51,559 bases of DNA from Clostridiales bacterium (GTDB taxonomy: Bacteria; Bacillota; Clostridia; Lachnospirales; Bianqueaceae). The number at the start of each line of letters is the position of its first letter. The first letter of the stretch is position 1. The DNA lies in the NCBI GenBank assembly GCA_024689505.1, contig JAILDJ010000032.1:1-51559 (forward strand), read 5' to 3'. Below the pieces are notes generated by a model. The model worked only from the letters and a program-made list of their open reading frames with translations, did not search any database and was not told where the DNA came from. This document shows, in pieces, positions 17,239 to 25,346 of this stretch. Position numbers and translations under genes: made by a program.

Positions 17239-17472
17239 TGGTGGGATCGTAGATGATTGACTATGACTCCACCGTAATGATTGAAAAACAAATCAATCAC
17301 CAGACGGTCCGAAGAAGACCACATAGGTCTCGGCCATAGACAAGCATATAAACGTATCTGAACATTATTCGTTGTTTGGGAAAAATGGAGAAAAGACCGG
17401 AAGGGTCACAAACTCCACCAAGTGTAATGTCTTAGTTCGAATGTTTTGTCAAAGAAAGTGAATTCCCAAACA

Positions 17473-17510
17473 GGAGGACACGACCCATGGACGTAAAAGC
17501 TTCCTGCTAG
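17473..17510 (+). other. SD-AUG motif 2 with mini-ORF MDVKASC
   Basis: GGAGGACACGACCCATG, matching motif 1 in 15 of 17 positions. The ATG at 17487 opens a seven-codon ORF (MDVKASC, stop TAG at 17508-17510). The motif follows directly on the 3' strand of the 9-bp long-range stem. Confidence 0.45.
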
Positions 17511-17635
17511 TTAGACTCAGGTGCTATTTCACGTAAAGCGACATATCGCAAGGCAAAATCAATAAGCCACCAAAAAGAAGAATAAAGATACTGAGTCATA
17601 GCTGGCGAAACAGTCCAGAAAAAACAATTGAATAT

Positions 17636-17664
17636 GGAGGATCAGTCCAATGGATGATCGTTAA
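17636..17664 (+). other. SD-AUG motif 3 with mini-ORF MDDR
   Basis: GGAGGATCAGTCCAATG, with the same 14-base spacing. The ATG at 17650 opens a four-codon ORF (MDDR, stop TAA at 17662-17664) that ends exactly where the terminator stem begins. Confidence 0.45.
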
Positions 17665-17708
17665 AAGGCGGGAGTTGCTGAAGAGAAGAAGACTCCCGCC
17701 TTTATCGT
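17664..17708 (+). terminator. Terminator of the structured RNA
   Basis: A perfect 12-bp stem AAAGGCGGGAGT/ACTCCCGCCTTT (17664-17675 with 17692-17703) with a 16-base purine-rich loop, followed by ATCGTTT. Confidence 0.9.
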
Positions 17709-17819
17709 TTCTAAACAAAAGCTCTGAAATGTGCTTGCAAGAGTAGAATAGTTAGAATTGAGGAAAGACTGCTAACTATACGTGAAATCCCAAAAGACTG
17801 CTTTGAAAAGTATGAATAA

Positions 17820-17850
17820 AAGGACAACGGAGATCGCTTCCGTTGTCCTT
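17820..17850. terminator. Terminator downstream of the acetyltransferase gene
   Basis: A perfect 12-bp stem AAGGACAACGGA/TCCGTTGTCCTT (17820-17831 with 17839-17850) lies just past the 3' end of the minus-strand acetyltransferase gene. A and T runs on both sides suggest activity in both directions. The 115 bases between the RNA terminator and this hairpin hold nothing I recognise. Confidence 0.85.
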
Positions 17851-17876
17851 CCTTATATGTATACAGTTACACAATA

Positions 17877-18521
17877 TCAATCTTCCAGGAAATCCAGATG
17901 GGGCATATCAGCAGGATCTCGCTCCGGCTGTTCATCGAACCGATGATTGCCGAAATAGTACTCCTCATCATGCTCGTTGATTTCGCGAAGCACCTTGCAA
18001 GGCACACCCACGGCGACGACGTTGTCCGGGATATCCTTGGTAACGACGCTGCCGGCGCCGATGACGGAATTCTTGCCGATGGTGACACCAGGCATGACAA
18101 TTACATTGGCACCCAGCCAGGCTCCATCCTTGATGGTGATCGGGAATGAATACATGCCGTCACCACGGTGTTTCGGGGAAATCGCATGGCCGGTGGTGCA
18201 GACCGTCACGTTCGGACCGAACATGACATAGTTGCCGATGGTGACTTTCCAGTCATCGATGATGGTAGCGCCCATATTGAAATAGCAACCATCGCCGATG
18301 GAGGTGTAGACGCCGGTCGTTACCTTGAACGGAGGTACGATCCAGACATGATCGCCGCACTCGCCAAACAGTTCCTTGCAAAGGTCATGACGCTCCTTAT
18401 TCGCATCCGCGGGCAGGTTGTTGAATTTCTCGACCAGACCTCTTGCGCGGTCCTGGATCGCCATGTTTTCTGCATCGTCCAGCCACATGTAGCCGGCTTT
18501 CATTCTTTCTTGTTCCGTCAT
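17877..18521 (-). CDS. Maltose/galactoside O-acetyltransferase-like protein
   Basis: A 214-residue left-handed beta-helix acetyltransferase of the LacA/Maa type, which acetylates sugars with acetyl-CoA. The N-terminal Mac segment MTEQERMKAGYMWLDD is followed by hexapeptide repeats (IVPPFKVTTGVYTSIGDGCYFN, VTIGNYVMFGPNV) and the conserved CTTGHAISPKHRG with the active-site His. The tail is acidic. AAAGGAGG lies nine bases before the ATG at 18521. It follows the M18 aminopeptidase gene by 27 bases on the same strand, so the two are likely cotranscribed. Confidence 0.9.
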   Translation of the reverse strand: MTEQERMKAGYMWLDDAENMAIQDRARGLVEKFNNLPADANKERHDLCKELFGECGDHVWIVPPFKVTTGVYTSIGDGCYFNMGATIIDDWKVTIGNYVMFGPNVTVCTTGHAISPKHRGDGMYSFPITIKDGAWLGANVIVMPGVTIGKNSVIGAGSVVTKDIPDNVVAVGVPCKVLREINEHDEEYYFGNHRFDEQPERDPADMPHLDFLED

Positions 18522-18548
18522 GGGGGTAGAGCCTCCTTTATGTATTAA

Positions 18549-19958
18549 TTAAATGAATTCCAGGAATGCCTTATAGGCACGGTACGCTTCGTAGATGTCG
18601 ACCTTGGAAGCGGTCTCCCACGGTGCGTGCATGCTGTGGACCGGAATGCCCAGATCGATGACGTCCATGTTGTAGTTGCCCATGATGTAGGCGATGGTGC
18701 CACCGCCGCCGCCATCGACTTTGCCCAGTTCTGCCAGCTGGAAACGGATCTCGTTGTCATCGTAGATCTTGCGGATCTCAGCGATGAATTCCGGAGATGC
18801 ATCGTTGGAACCGCCTTTTCCGCCGCCGCCGGTATACTTATGCAGGGTCGGGCCGAAAGCGAAGAACGGAGCGTTGGTGCGGTCGTGGATGGAAGCATAG
18901 TTCGGATCGAAACCGTTGGTAACGTCAGAAGAAAGCATCTTGGCGGTGCTCAGGATGCGGCGCATGTTCAGCTCGGAATACTCACCGGTCAGGTTCATGA
19001 TCTCAGCGATGGCATTCTCGAAGAAGCGGGACTGCATACCAGTCGCGCCGACGCTGCCGATCTCTTCCTTATCTACAAGCAGAGAGACCAGCGTACGCTC
19101 GGTCACGGTGTCAGCAAAAGCCAACTGTGCCATGGCGGAAGTGTAGGAGCAGATGCGATCGTCGTGGCCATAGGCCATGATCATGCTGCGGTCGATACCA
19201 TAGTCGCGCGCGGCACCAGCCGGAACGATCTCGAATTCAGAAGAAAGGAAGTCCTCCTCATCAAAATCATATTTATCCTTCAGGATGTTGAGGACGTTCT
19301 TGCGTATCGCCTCGGAAATATCCTTGGCTTCCTCTTCGTCTTCAGTCACGTAGGGGATGCTGCCGACGCTGACATTCAGATCTTCGCCGGTGAACGCGGT
19401 GCCGATGGGCTTGGTGCGCATGTCTTTATCGAAATGCGGCAGCAGATCGGTGATGCCCAGGACTGGATCGGACGGATCCTCGCCGATGACGACCTTGATG
19501 CTGCGGCCGTCTTTCTTGGCGATCACTCCGTGCAAAGCCAGGGGCAGTGCCAGCCACTGATACTTTTTGATGCCACCATAATAGTGCGTCTTGAACATGG
19601 CAAAACCATTGTCCTCGTACAGCGGGGTGGGCTTCAGGTCGATGCGCGGGCTGTCGATGTGGCCGCCCAGGATGTTGATATGATCATTGAACGTGCCTTT
19701 GCCCAGCTGGACCAGCATGAGCATCTTGCCGCGGTTGTTGATGTAGATCTTGTCGCCCGCCTTGAGCTCGGCGCCTTCCGCCAACAGATCCGCAAGATCA
19801 CGGTAACCCTTTTCTTCAGCAAGTTCGATGATGCCGGTCACACATTCACGTTCCGTTTTGCAGTTGGACATGAATGCTTTGTATTCCTCACAGAAGGCCT
19901 GCGCTTCCGCAAGCTGTTCCGGAGTATAAGTTTCCCATAATGTCTTTTTCTTAGCCAT
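18549..19958 (-). CDS. M18 family aminopeptidase
   Basis: A 469-residue zinc aminopeptidase of family M18, which removes N-terminal residues from peptides in the cytoplasm. Metal-binding and catalytic segments are visible: GHIDSPRIDLKP, a YGHDDRICSY stretch, DKEEIGSVGATGMQ and a C-terminal PVHSMHAPWE. The frame is open upstream to 20120, but the ATG at 19958 (MAKKKTLWETYTPE) has GGAGG at the right distance and lies behind a promoter, so the upstream 54 codons are not used. Confidence 0.92.
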   Translation of the reverse strand: MAKKKTLWETYTPEQLAEAQAFCEEYKAFMSNCKTERECVTGIIELAEEKGYRDLADLLAEGAELKAGDKIYINNRGKMLMLVQLGKGTFNDHINILGGHIDSPRIDLKPTPLYEDNGFAMFKTHYYGGIKKYQWLALPLALHGVIAKKDGRSIKVVIGEDPSDPVLGITDLLPHFDKDMRTKPIGTAFTGEDLNVSVGSIPYVTEDEEEAKDISEAIRKNVLNILKDKYDFDEEDFLSSEFEIVPAGAARDYGIDRSMIMAYGHDDRICSYTSAMAQLAFADTVTERTLVSLLVDKEEIGSVGATGMQSRFFENAIAEIMNLTGEYSELNMRRILSTAKMLSSDVTNGFDPNYASIHDRTNAPFFAFGPTLHKYTGGGGKGGSNDASPEFIAEIRKIYDDNEIRFQLAELGKVDGGGGGTIAYIMGNYNMDVIDLGIPVHSMHAPWETASKVDIYEAYRAYKAFLEFI

Positions 19959-19991
19959 TACTAAACCTCCAGATGGTGTTGATATACAGAT

Positions 19992-20020
19992 ATTATAGTA
20001 TAGTTTCGGTAAAACCACAA
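19992..20020 (-). promoter_or_regulatory. Promoter of the M18 aminopeptidase-acetyltransferase unit
   Basis: On the minus strand TTGTGG (20020-20015) and TATAAT (19997-19992) are spaced by 17 bases, 34 bases upstream of the aminopeptidase start. Confidence 0.65.
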
Positions 20021-20049
20021 GGGAGCAAATGATCATCTCAAAGAAACTG

Positions 20050-20079
20050 TTGGCAATATCCTCTGAAAAATGATATGAT
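20050..20079 (+). promoter_or_regulatory. Promoter of the VOC-GH78-fumarase unit
   Basis: TTGGCA (20050-20055) and TATGAT (20074-20079) with an 18-base spacer lie 40 bp upstream of the VOC gene, divergent from the aminopeptidase promoter. Confidence 0.55.
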
Positions 20080-20118
20080 ATATTCAAATGGGCTTTGCTG
20101 AAAAAGGAGGAACGAGCC

Positions 20119-20508
20119 ATGGCAGTACGCAGTGGATTTCATCATGTAGCAGTCAATGTCAGAGATCTGAAAGAGGCGATCTCTTTTTATGAAGCATTAG
20201 GCGCCAAATTCTTACGTGCCTGGCCGCCGGAAGCTCCGACAGCGGCCATGATCGACGTCGGCGGCAGTCGGATCGAGTTTTTTGCTAAAGGAGACGGTGA
20301 TCCGGAGGCAGACGCCATGATCCCTCACTTTGCGCTGAATTCAGATGATGTCGATGGGGATTTTGCGATCGCTCTGGCGCATGGAGCGAAGCCGCAGACA
20401 GAGCCGAAAGACGTCATGCTGCCCAGTGAACCGCCACTGCCTGTGCGCCTGGCATTCTTTGTCGGCCTCAGCGGAGAAGTAGTAGAACTATTTCAGGAAA
20501 AGGAGTAA
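20119..20508 (+). CDS. VOC (glyoxalase/dioxygenase fold) family protein
   Basis: A 129-residue single-domain vicinal oxygen chelate protein. It opens with FHHVAVNVRDLKEAISFYEALGAKF and ends FFVGLSGEVVELFQE, so the His and Glu positions used for metal binding in this fold are present. The substrate is unknown. The ATG at 20119 is preceded by AAAAAGGAGG; an in-frame ATG at 20095 would place the ribosome binding site inside the gene and is rejected. The GH78 gene begins six bases after its stop, so it could act in the same sugar pathway, for example as an isomerase or epimerase, but that is inference. Confidence 0.8.
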   Translation: MAVRSGFHHVAVNVRDLKEAISFYEALGAKFLRAWPPEAPTAAMIDVGGSRIEFFAKGDGDPEADAMIPHFALNSDDVDGDFAIALAHGAKPQTEPKDVMLPSEPPLPVRLAFFVGLSGEVVELFQEKE

Positions 20509-20514
20509 GAATTC

Positions 20515-23289
20515 ATGAAGATCACACGGTTAAAGACCAATCATATGACGAACCCGTTGGGGTATCATCTGGGGTTTGGTAAACCGGTCCTGAGCTGGGT
20601 CGTGGAGGATGCGGCAGAGCAGAAGCCGGTGACAGTCCGGATCGCTTCTGACGCAGCATTTCAGAACATTATAAGTGAGGAAACCGTAGCACAGGCCGAC
20701 AGTCGGTATTATCCGGCGCCGGTCGAGCAGAAGCCGCGTACTCGCTATTATTGGCAGGTGGAGATCGATGGTCAGGTCAGTGAGACCGCGTGGTTCGAGA
20801 CGGGCAAGATGTACGAGCCCTGGACCGCACAGTGGATCTCACCTGTCGTGCCGGACGATGCGCCGCATCCGATCCTGAAAAAGACAGTCACCGTGAAAGA
20901 CGGACTGACGTCGGCCCGCCTGTACATGGTCGGACTGGGCGTGTACGAACTGTACATCAATGGCACCAAAAAGGGCGATGAGTATCTGATGCCCGGCTGC
21001 AACGGGTACGACGCCTGGATCCAGTATCAGACCTATGACGTGACCGCGGAACTCATGGCGGAGCCGGAAGCTGAACTCAGGATCCTGCTGGGCGGTGGCT
21101 GGTATAAAGGGCTTTTCGGTCTGGAATTCAAAGAAAACAATTATGGAGACCGGTTCTCGGCTATCGCAGAATTGCATCTGACATACGAGGATGGAACGGA
21201 AGAGGTCGTCATCACGGATGACAGTTGGACAGCCTGCGCTTCCACCATCACCTACAGCAGCATCTATCATGGAGAGTATCAGGACGCCCGCCTTGCGGAA
21301 ACGCCCTATCCGGTCGAGGTCATCGAAGGATGGACGGACAAGCTGCAGGGGCGCCTCAGCCCCGCGATCAACGGGCACGAGCGCATCACCCCGGTCCAGA
21401 TCCTGAAGACCCCGAAGGGGGAGACCGTGCTGGATATGGGCCAGAACATGGTGGGCTGGCTGGAATTCTATCTGGACGCGCCGGAAGGTTGGCAGGTCGG
21501 CTTCAAGACCGGGGAGCTGCTGCAGGATGATTGTTTCTATCGGGACAATCTGCGCCGTGCGAAGTCTGAATTCTCCTATATTTCCAATGGACAGCCCGGT
21601 GTGGTGCGTCCGCACTTCACCTTCTATGGCTTCCGATACGTCCTGCTGGAAAACTGGCCGACAGAGCCGAAGGCGGAGGATTTCGTAGGACTGGTCATTC
21701 ATTCTGACATGGAGGAGACCGGGCATATCGAGACATCCGATCCGTTGGTCAACCAGCTGCTGAAAAATGTCCGCTGGGGCCAGAAAGGCAATTTCCTGGA
21801 TGTGCCGACGGATTGCCCGCAGCGTGACGAGCGCATGGGCTGGACCGGCGACGCACAAGTCTTTTCCGGCACCGCGAGCTTCAACTACGATACTTACGAG
21901 TTCTACACCAAATTCGGGCATGACCTGTATTACGAGCAGCTGAAACTGAACGGCAGCGTTCCCTTCGTCGTACCGACCTGCAACTACCAGGGCGACGGAT
22001 CCACCGCCTGGGGCGAGGCCGCCACGGTCATTCCCTGGAACGTATACCTGCACTTCGGGGATCCTTCGATCCTGGAGAACCAGTTCGACAGCATGAAAGC
22101 CTGGGTCGATTACATGGAACGTCAGGAGAAAGCGACCGGCCGGCCCGGTCTGTGGGATTCCGGCTTCCATTTCGCTGACTGGCTGGCCCTGGACGGCCCG
22201 GTGGAAGGCGGAGTCATGGGCGGTACCGATCCGTACCTGATCGCTTCCTGCTATTACAGTTACTCTGCCAGGCTTGTGGCCAAAGCCGCCCACGTTTTGG
22301 GCAAAGCCGAGGAAGAAGCCCACTACAGCACCTTGTCCGAGCGGATCCGCCAGGCAGTCTGCGATGAGTATCTGACGCCCAACGGCAAGCTGGCCATGGA
22401 TACCATGACGGCTTATGTCGTGATGCTCTTCATGGATATCGCACCGCAGAAGGACAGGGAGCGTCTGGCACGCCGTCTGTACGAATTGCTGCAGGACAAC
22501 AAGTATCACTTGAAGACCGGTTTTGTCGGTACGCCGTATTTGTGCCGCGTCCTGTCTGAGAACGGGTACAATGACGTGGCTTATACGCTTCTGATGAATG
22601 ATGACTATCCCAGCTGGCTGTACGAGGTCAAGATGGGCGCCACCACCATCTGGGAGCGTTGGAATTCCGTCCTGCCGGATGGGAAGATCAGCGGCATCGA
22701 GATGAATTCCATGAATCACTACGCCTATGGTTCCATCGCGGAATGGGTCTACCGCAATGTGGCAGGTATCCGTCCGAGTGAGGAAGGAGCCGGATTCCGC
22801 TGCTTCACTTTGGCGCCGCAGCCCGACTATCGCCTGCAGTGGATCGACGCGAAACTGGATTCCGCCAGTGGCCCGATCCGCTCCTGCTGGAAGATCGAGG
22901 ATCCGAAGCACCTGCGGTATGCCTGCACCGTGCCCTATGGCAGTACGGCGAAGGTCGTCCTGCTGGATGCCTGTGCAGAAGCTTTGGGTGAGGGATGGTC
23001 ACAGGAAGGCAGCAGCGCCGTACGCACCGTCGGCACCGGCTCTTACGAGTGGACCTATGAGCTGACGAAGGAGTATCGCAGGATCTATTCCATCGATACG
23101 CCGCTCAAGGAACTGTTCGCTGATCCCAGAACGAAGGAGATCGTGTTCCGCCATTTCCCGGATCTGGAACAGGCGCCGTTCGCCGCGGAGATGGGTACGC
23201 TCAGCAGTCTTCTGGCATCACCGTTCGCACGTACGGCGGCGGAGAAAATAGAAGCACTGGCCGCAGATCTGTACGAGGTGCGGGACTGA
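20515..23289 (+). CDS. Alpha-L-rhamnosidase, family GH78 (first copy)
   Basis: A 924-residue glycoside hydrolase that removes terminal alpha-L-rhamnose from glycosides. N-terminal beta domains (about 1-410) precede the (alpha/alpha)6 catalytic domain with TDCPQRDERMGWTGDAQ; Glu439 in the DER triplet corresponds to the general acid, and Glu714 in TTIWERWNS to the conserved C-terminal glutamate. There is no signal peptide, so it acts on imported glycosides. The start has AAAAGGAG. Its stop overlaps the fumarase alpha start (TGATG). Confidence 0.93.
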   Translation: MKITRLKTNHMTNPLGYHLGFGKPVLSWVVEDAAEQKPVTVRIASDAAFQNIISEETVAQADSRYYPAPVEQKPRTRYYWQVEIDGQVSETAWFETGKMYEPWTAQWISPVVPDDAPHPILKKTVTVKDGLTSARLYMVGLGVYELYINGTKKGDEYLMPGCNGYDAWIQYQTYDVTAELMAEPEAELRILLGGGWYKGLFGLEFKENNYGDRFSAIAELHLTYEDGTEEVVITDDSWTACASTITYSSIYHGEYQDARLAETPYPVEVIEGWTDKLQGRLSPAINGHERITPVQILKTPKGETVLDMGQNMVGWLEFYLDAPEGWQVGFKTGELLQDDCFYRDNLRRAKSEFSYISNGQPGVVRPHFTFYGFRYVLLENWPTEPKAEDFVGLVIHSDMEETGHIETSDPLVNQLLKNVRWGQKGNFLDVPTDCPQRDERMGWTGDAQVFSGTASFNYDTYEFYTKFGHDLYYEQLKLNGSVPFVVPTCNYQGDGSTAWGEAATVIPWNVYLHFGDPSILENQFDSMKAWVDYMERQEKATGRPGLWDSGFHFADWLALDGPVEGGVMGGTDPYLIASCYYSYSARLVAKAAHVLGKAEEEAHYSTLSERIRQAVCDEYLTPNGKLAMDTMTAYVVMLFMDIAPQKDRERLARRLYELLQDNKYHLKTGFVGTPYLCRVLSENGYNDVAYTLLMNDDYPSWLYEVKMGATTIWERWNSVLPDGKISGIEMNSMNHYAYGSIAEWVYRNVAGIRPSEEGAGFRCFTLAPQPDYRLQWIDAKLDSASGPIRSCWKIEDPKHLRYACTVPYGSTAKVVLLDACAEALGEGWSQEGSSAVRTVGTGSYEWTYELTKEYRRIYSIDTPLKELFADPRTKEIVFRHFPDLEQAPFAAEMGTLSSLLASPFARTAAEKIEALAADLYEVRD

Positions 23290-24134
23290 TGGCGCTTCGA
23301 GACATACCGGCAGAGCGGGTGACGGAAGCGGTTGCCCGCCTTGCCATCAAAGCTAATATCGAACTGGATCCCGCGGTGGAGGCAGCGATCCGTGCCGCCC
23401 GGCAGACGGAGGCATCTCCTGTCGGGCAGGCCATCCTGGACCAACTGATCGAGAACGCTGCAGTCGCAAGAACGCAGAGGATCCCCATTTGCCAGGACAC
23501 CGGACTGGCCGTCGTTTTTGTGGAGATAGGACAGGATGTCCATGTGGTGGGCAGCCTGGAAGATGCCATCAATGAAGGTGTGCGTCGGGGTTATACGGAA
23601 GGATATCTGCGCAAGTCTGTGGTACGGGACCCGATCGACCGGGTCAATACCCAGGATAATACGCCGGCGATCATTCATTATGAGATCGTCCCGGGCGACC
23701 GGCTGAAGATCACCGTTGCACCGAAAGGGATCGGAAGTGAAAACATGAGCCGCATCTACATGCTCAAACCGGCCCAGGGCATCGAGGGGATCGAACAGGC
23801 AGTGCTGGAGACCGTGCAGCTGGCCGGCCCCAATGCCTGCCCGCCGATGGTGATCGGCGTCGGTGTAGGGGGCACGTTTGAAAAGTGCGCCTATCTGGCC
23901 AAAAAAGCGTTGCTGCGGAGCATCGGGGATCCATCTAAGGATCCGTTCTGGGCGGCGGAAGAAAAGCAGCTGCTTAAGAAAGTGAACGAGACCGGTATCG
24001 GCCCCCAGGGATTCGGCGGCACGACCACCGCGCTCTGGCTGGCTATCGAGACCTGGCCGACCCATATCGGAGGCATGCCCGTGGCGGTCAATATCAACTG
24101 CCATGTGGCCCGTCATGAAAGCGAGGTGCTCTGA
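23289..24134 (+). CDS. Class I fumarate hydratase, alpha subunit
   Basis: The 281-residue alpha subunit of an iron-sulfur (de)hydratase of the fumarase/L-tartrate dehydratase family. Three cysteines fit the ligands of the 4Fe-4S cluster: Cys68 in PICQDTG, Cys184 in PNACPPM and Cys271 in NINCHVARH. GVGGTFEKCAYLAKKALLR is typical. Fumarate as substrate is the usual assignment; L-tartrate or mesaconate cannot be excluded. It overlaps the preceding GH78 stop and the following beta subunit by one base at each end, a strong sign of translational coupling. Confidence 0.88.
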   Translation: MALRDIPAERVTEAVARLAIKANIELDPAVEAAIRAARQTEASPVGQAILDQLIENAAVARTQRIPICQDTGLAVVFVEIGQDVHVVGSLEDAINEGVRRGYTEGYLRKSVVRDPIDRVNTQDNTPAIIHYEIVPGDRLKITVAPKGIGSENMSRIYMLKPAQGIEGIEQAVLETVQLAGPNACPPMVIGVGVGGTFEKCAYLAKKALLRSIGDPSKDPFWAAEEKQLLKKVNETGIGPQGFGGTTTALWLAIETWPTHIGGMPVAVNINCHVARHESEVL

Positions 24135-24682
24135 TGCGCAGGATCGAGACACCCTTGACGAAGGAGATCGTCCGTACGCTGCACGCGGGAGATACGATCC
24201 TGCTCAGCGGTACGATCTATACAGCGCGGGATGCCGCGCATAAACGTATGGTGGAACTGCTGGATCGGGGCGAACCACTGCCCTTGGATCTGACAGACAC
24301 GGTCATCTACTATGTAGGACCCACGCCGGCGCCGCCCGGACGTGTGATCGGCTCGGCCGGGCCGACCACCAGCGGCCGTATGGATGCGTACGCGCCGCGG
24401 TTGATCGCGGAAGGTGAGACCGGCATGATCGGCAAAGGGTTTCGGACCGATGCCGTTGTGCAGGCCATGAAGGAACAAACGGCGGTGTACTTTGCAGCGA
24501 CCGGCGGGGCAGGCGCACTGCTTTCCAGCCGCATTTTGGAGGCGGAGATCATCGCCTGGGAGGATCTGGGACCGGAGGCGCTGCGTCGCCTGAAAGTGCA
24601 GGACCTGCCGCTGACCGTGGTCATCGACTGTGAAGGTCATGACCTCTACAAAGAAGCACCCATAAAATATAGAAAGAGTTAA
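24134..24682 (+). CDS. Class I fumarate hydratase, beta subunit
   Basis: The 182-residue beta subunit that completes the two-subunit iron-sulfur hydratase. Family motifs: LHAGDTILLSGTIYTARDAAHKR, YYVGPTPAPPGRVIGSAGPTTSGRMD and GKGFRTDAV, with ATGGAGALL near the C-terminus. It begins within the alpha subunit stop and is followed four bases later by pyrE. The split arrangement is the one known from anaerobic bacteria and archaea, in contrast to the fused FumA of E. coli. Confidence 0.9.
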   Translation: MRRIETPLTKEIVRTLHAGDTILLSGTIYTARDAAHKRMVELLDRGEPLPLDLTDTVIYYVGPTPAPPGRVIGSAGPTTSGRMDAYAPRLIAEGETGMIGKGFRTDAVVQAMKEQTAVYFAATGGAGALLSSRILEAEIIAWEDLGPEALRRLKVQDLPLTVVIDCEGHDLYKEAPIKYRKS

Positions 24683-24686
24683 TGAT

Positions 24687-25346
24687 ATGATCACACCGGA
24701 AAAGAAGGCTTTCATTGAGTTCATGATGAGCGCGGACGTGCTGCGTTTCGGGGCATTCACCACGAAAAGCGGCCGCCTGAGCCCGTATTTTGTCAATACC
24801 GGAAATTATAAGACCGGCGGACAGATCCTGACGCTGGGCAAGTTCTATGCCGAGCTGGTAAAGGATACGATCGGCGATGCATTCGACTGCATGTTCGGAC
24901 CGGCCTATAAAGGCATCCCGCTGGTCACCACCACCGCGGCCGCACTGGCCGGCATGGGCATCGACAAACCGTATTTCTTCAATCGCAAAGAGGCCAAGGA
25001 TCACGGAGAAGGGGGCAGTCTGGTGGGCTATAAGCCTCAGGACGGCGACCGGATCATCATCATTGAGGACGTGATCACCGCCGGGACCGCTGTGCGCGAG
25101 ACTCTGCCCATCCTGAAGGCACAGGGCGACGTCAAGGTGGAGCACATGTTCATCTCGGTGAATCGCAGCGAAGTGGGGCAGACGCCGGGTAAGACCGCCG
25201 TTATGGAAGTCTATGAGAATTTCGGCATCCAGGTGCATCCGATCATCACGGTGCAGGACATCCATGCTTATCTCAAGGAACAGCCGGAATATAAAGAAGT
25301 CCTTGCTTTGATGGAGGACTATATGGAGAAATACTGCATCCTATGA
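24687..25346 (+). CDS. pyrE: Orotate phosphoribosyltransferase
   Basis: PyrE joins orotate to PRPP to give OMP in pyrimidine synthesis. The 219-residue protein has the PRPP motif RIIIIEDVITAGTAVRE, the conserved FGPAYKGIPLV and FFNRKEAKDHGEGG loop, and the N-terminal SGRLSPYFVN. No other pyrimidine gene is present; pyrE sits between fumarase and a membrane protease. Its stop overlaps the start of the next gene by four bases. Confidence 0.94.
   Translation: MITPEKKAFIEFMMSADVLRFGAFTTKSGRLSPYFVNTGNYKTGGQILTLGKFYAELVKDTIGDAFDCMFGPAYKGIPLVTTTAAALAGMGIDKPYFFNRKEAKDHGEGGSLVGYKPQDGDRIIIIEDVITAGTAVRETLPILKAQGDVKVEHMFISVNRSEVGQTPGKTAVMEVYENFGIQVHPIITVQDIHAYLKEQPEYKEVLALMEDYMEKYCIL

Larger units (their letters stand above)
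17197..17708 (+). ncRNA. Predicted structured RNA of about 510 nt with three SD-AUG motifs
   Basis: The unit runs from a near-consensus promoter to a strong terminator and has no open reading frame of normal length on this strand. I see hairpins at 17240-17273 (GGTGG/CCACC with inner CGTAG/CTATG), 17316-17330 (AGACC/GGTCT), 17395-17407 (GACC/GGTC), a 9-bp long-range stem TGTTTGGGA/TCCCAAACA (17373-17381 with 17464-17472) and a 7-bp stem GACTCAG/CTGAGTC (17513-17519 with 17591-17597). Three motifs GGAGGA-N3-G-N-CC-N-ATG occur at 17210, 17473 and 17636. It is not recognisably RNase P RNA, tmRNA, 6S or SRP RNA. A member of a large ornate RNA class (ROOL, GOLLD or OLE type) is possible but unproven. 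Confidence 0.65.

Noticed and set aside
17197-17708. RNase P RNA, tmRNA or 6S RNA
   Set aside because: The GAGGAAAGTC core of RNase P RNA, the tRNA-like ends of tmRNA and the long single bulged hairpin of 6S RNA are not found.
20839-22911. 690-codon open frame antisense to the first GH78 gene (and a similar one at 35117-37195 for the second)
   Set aside because: They are open only because of the codon pattern on the other strand; no ribosome binding site or family resemblance supports them.
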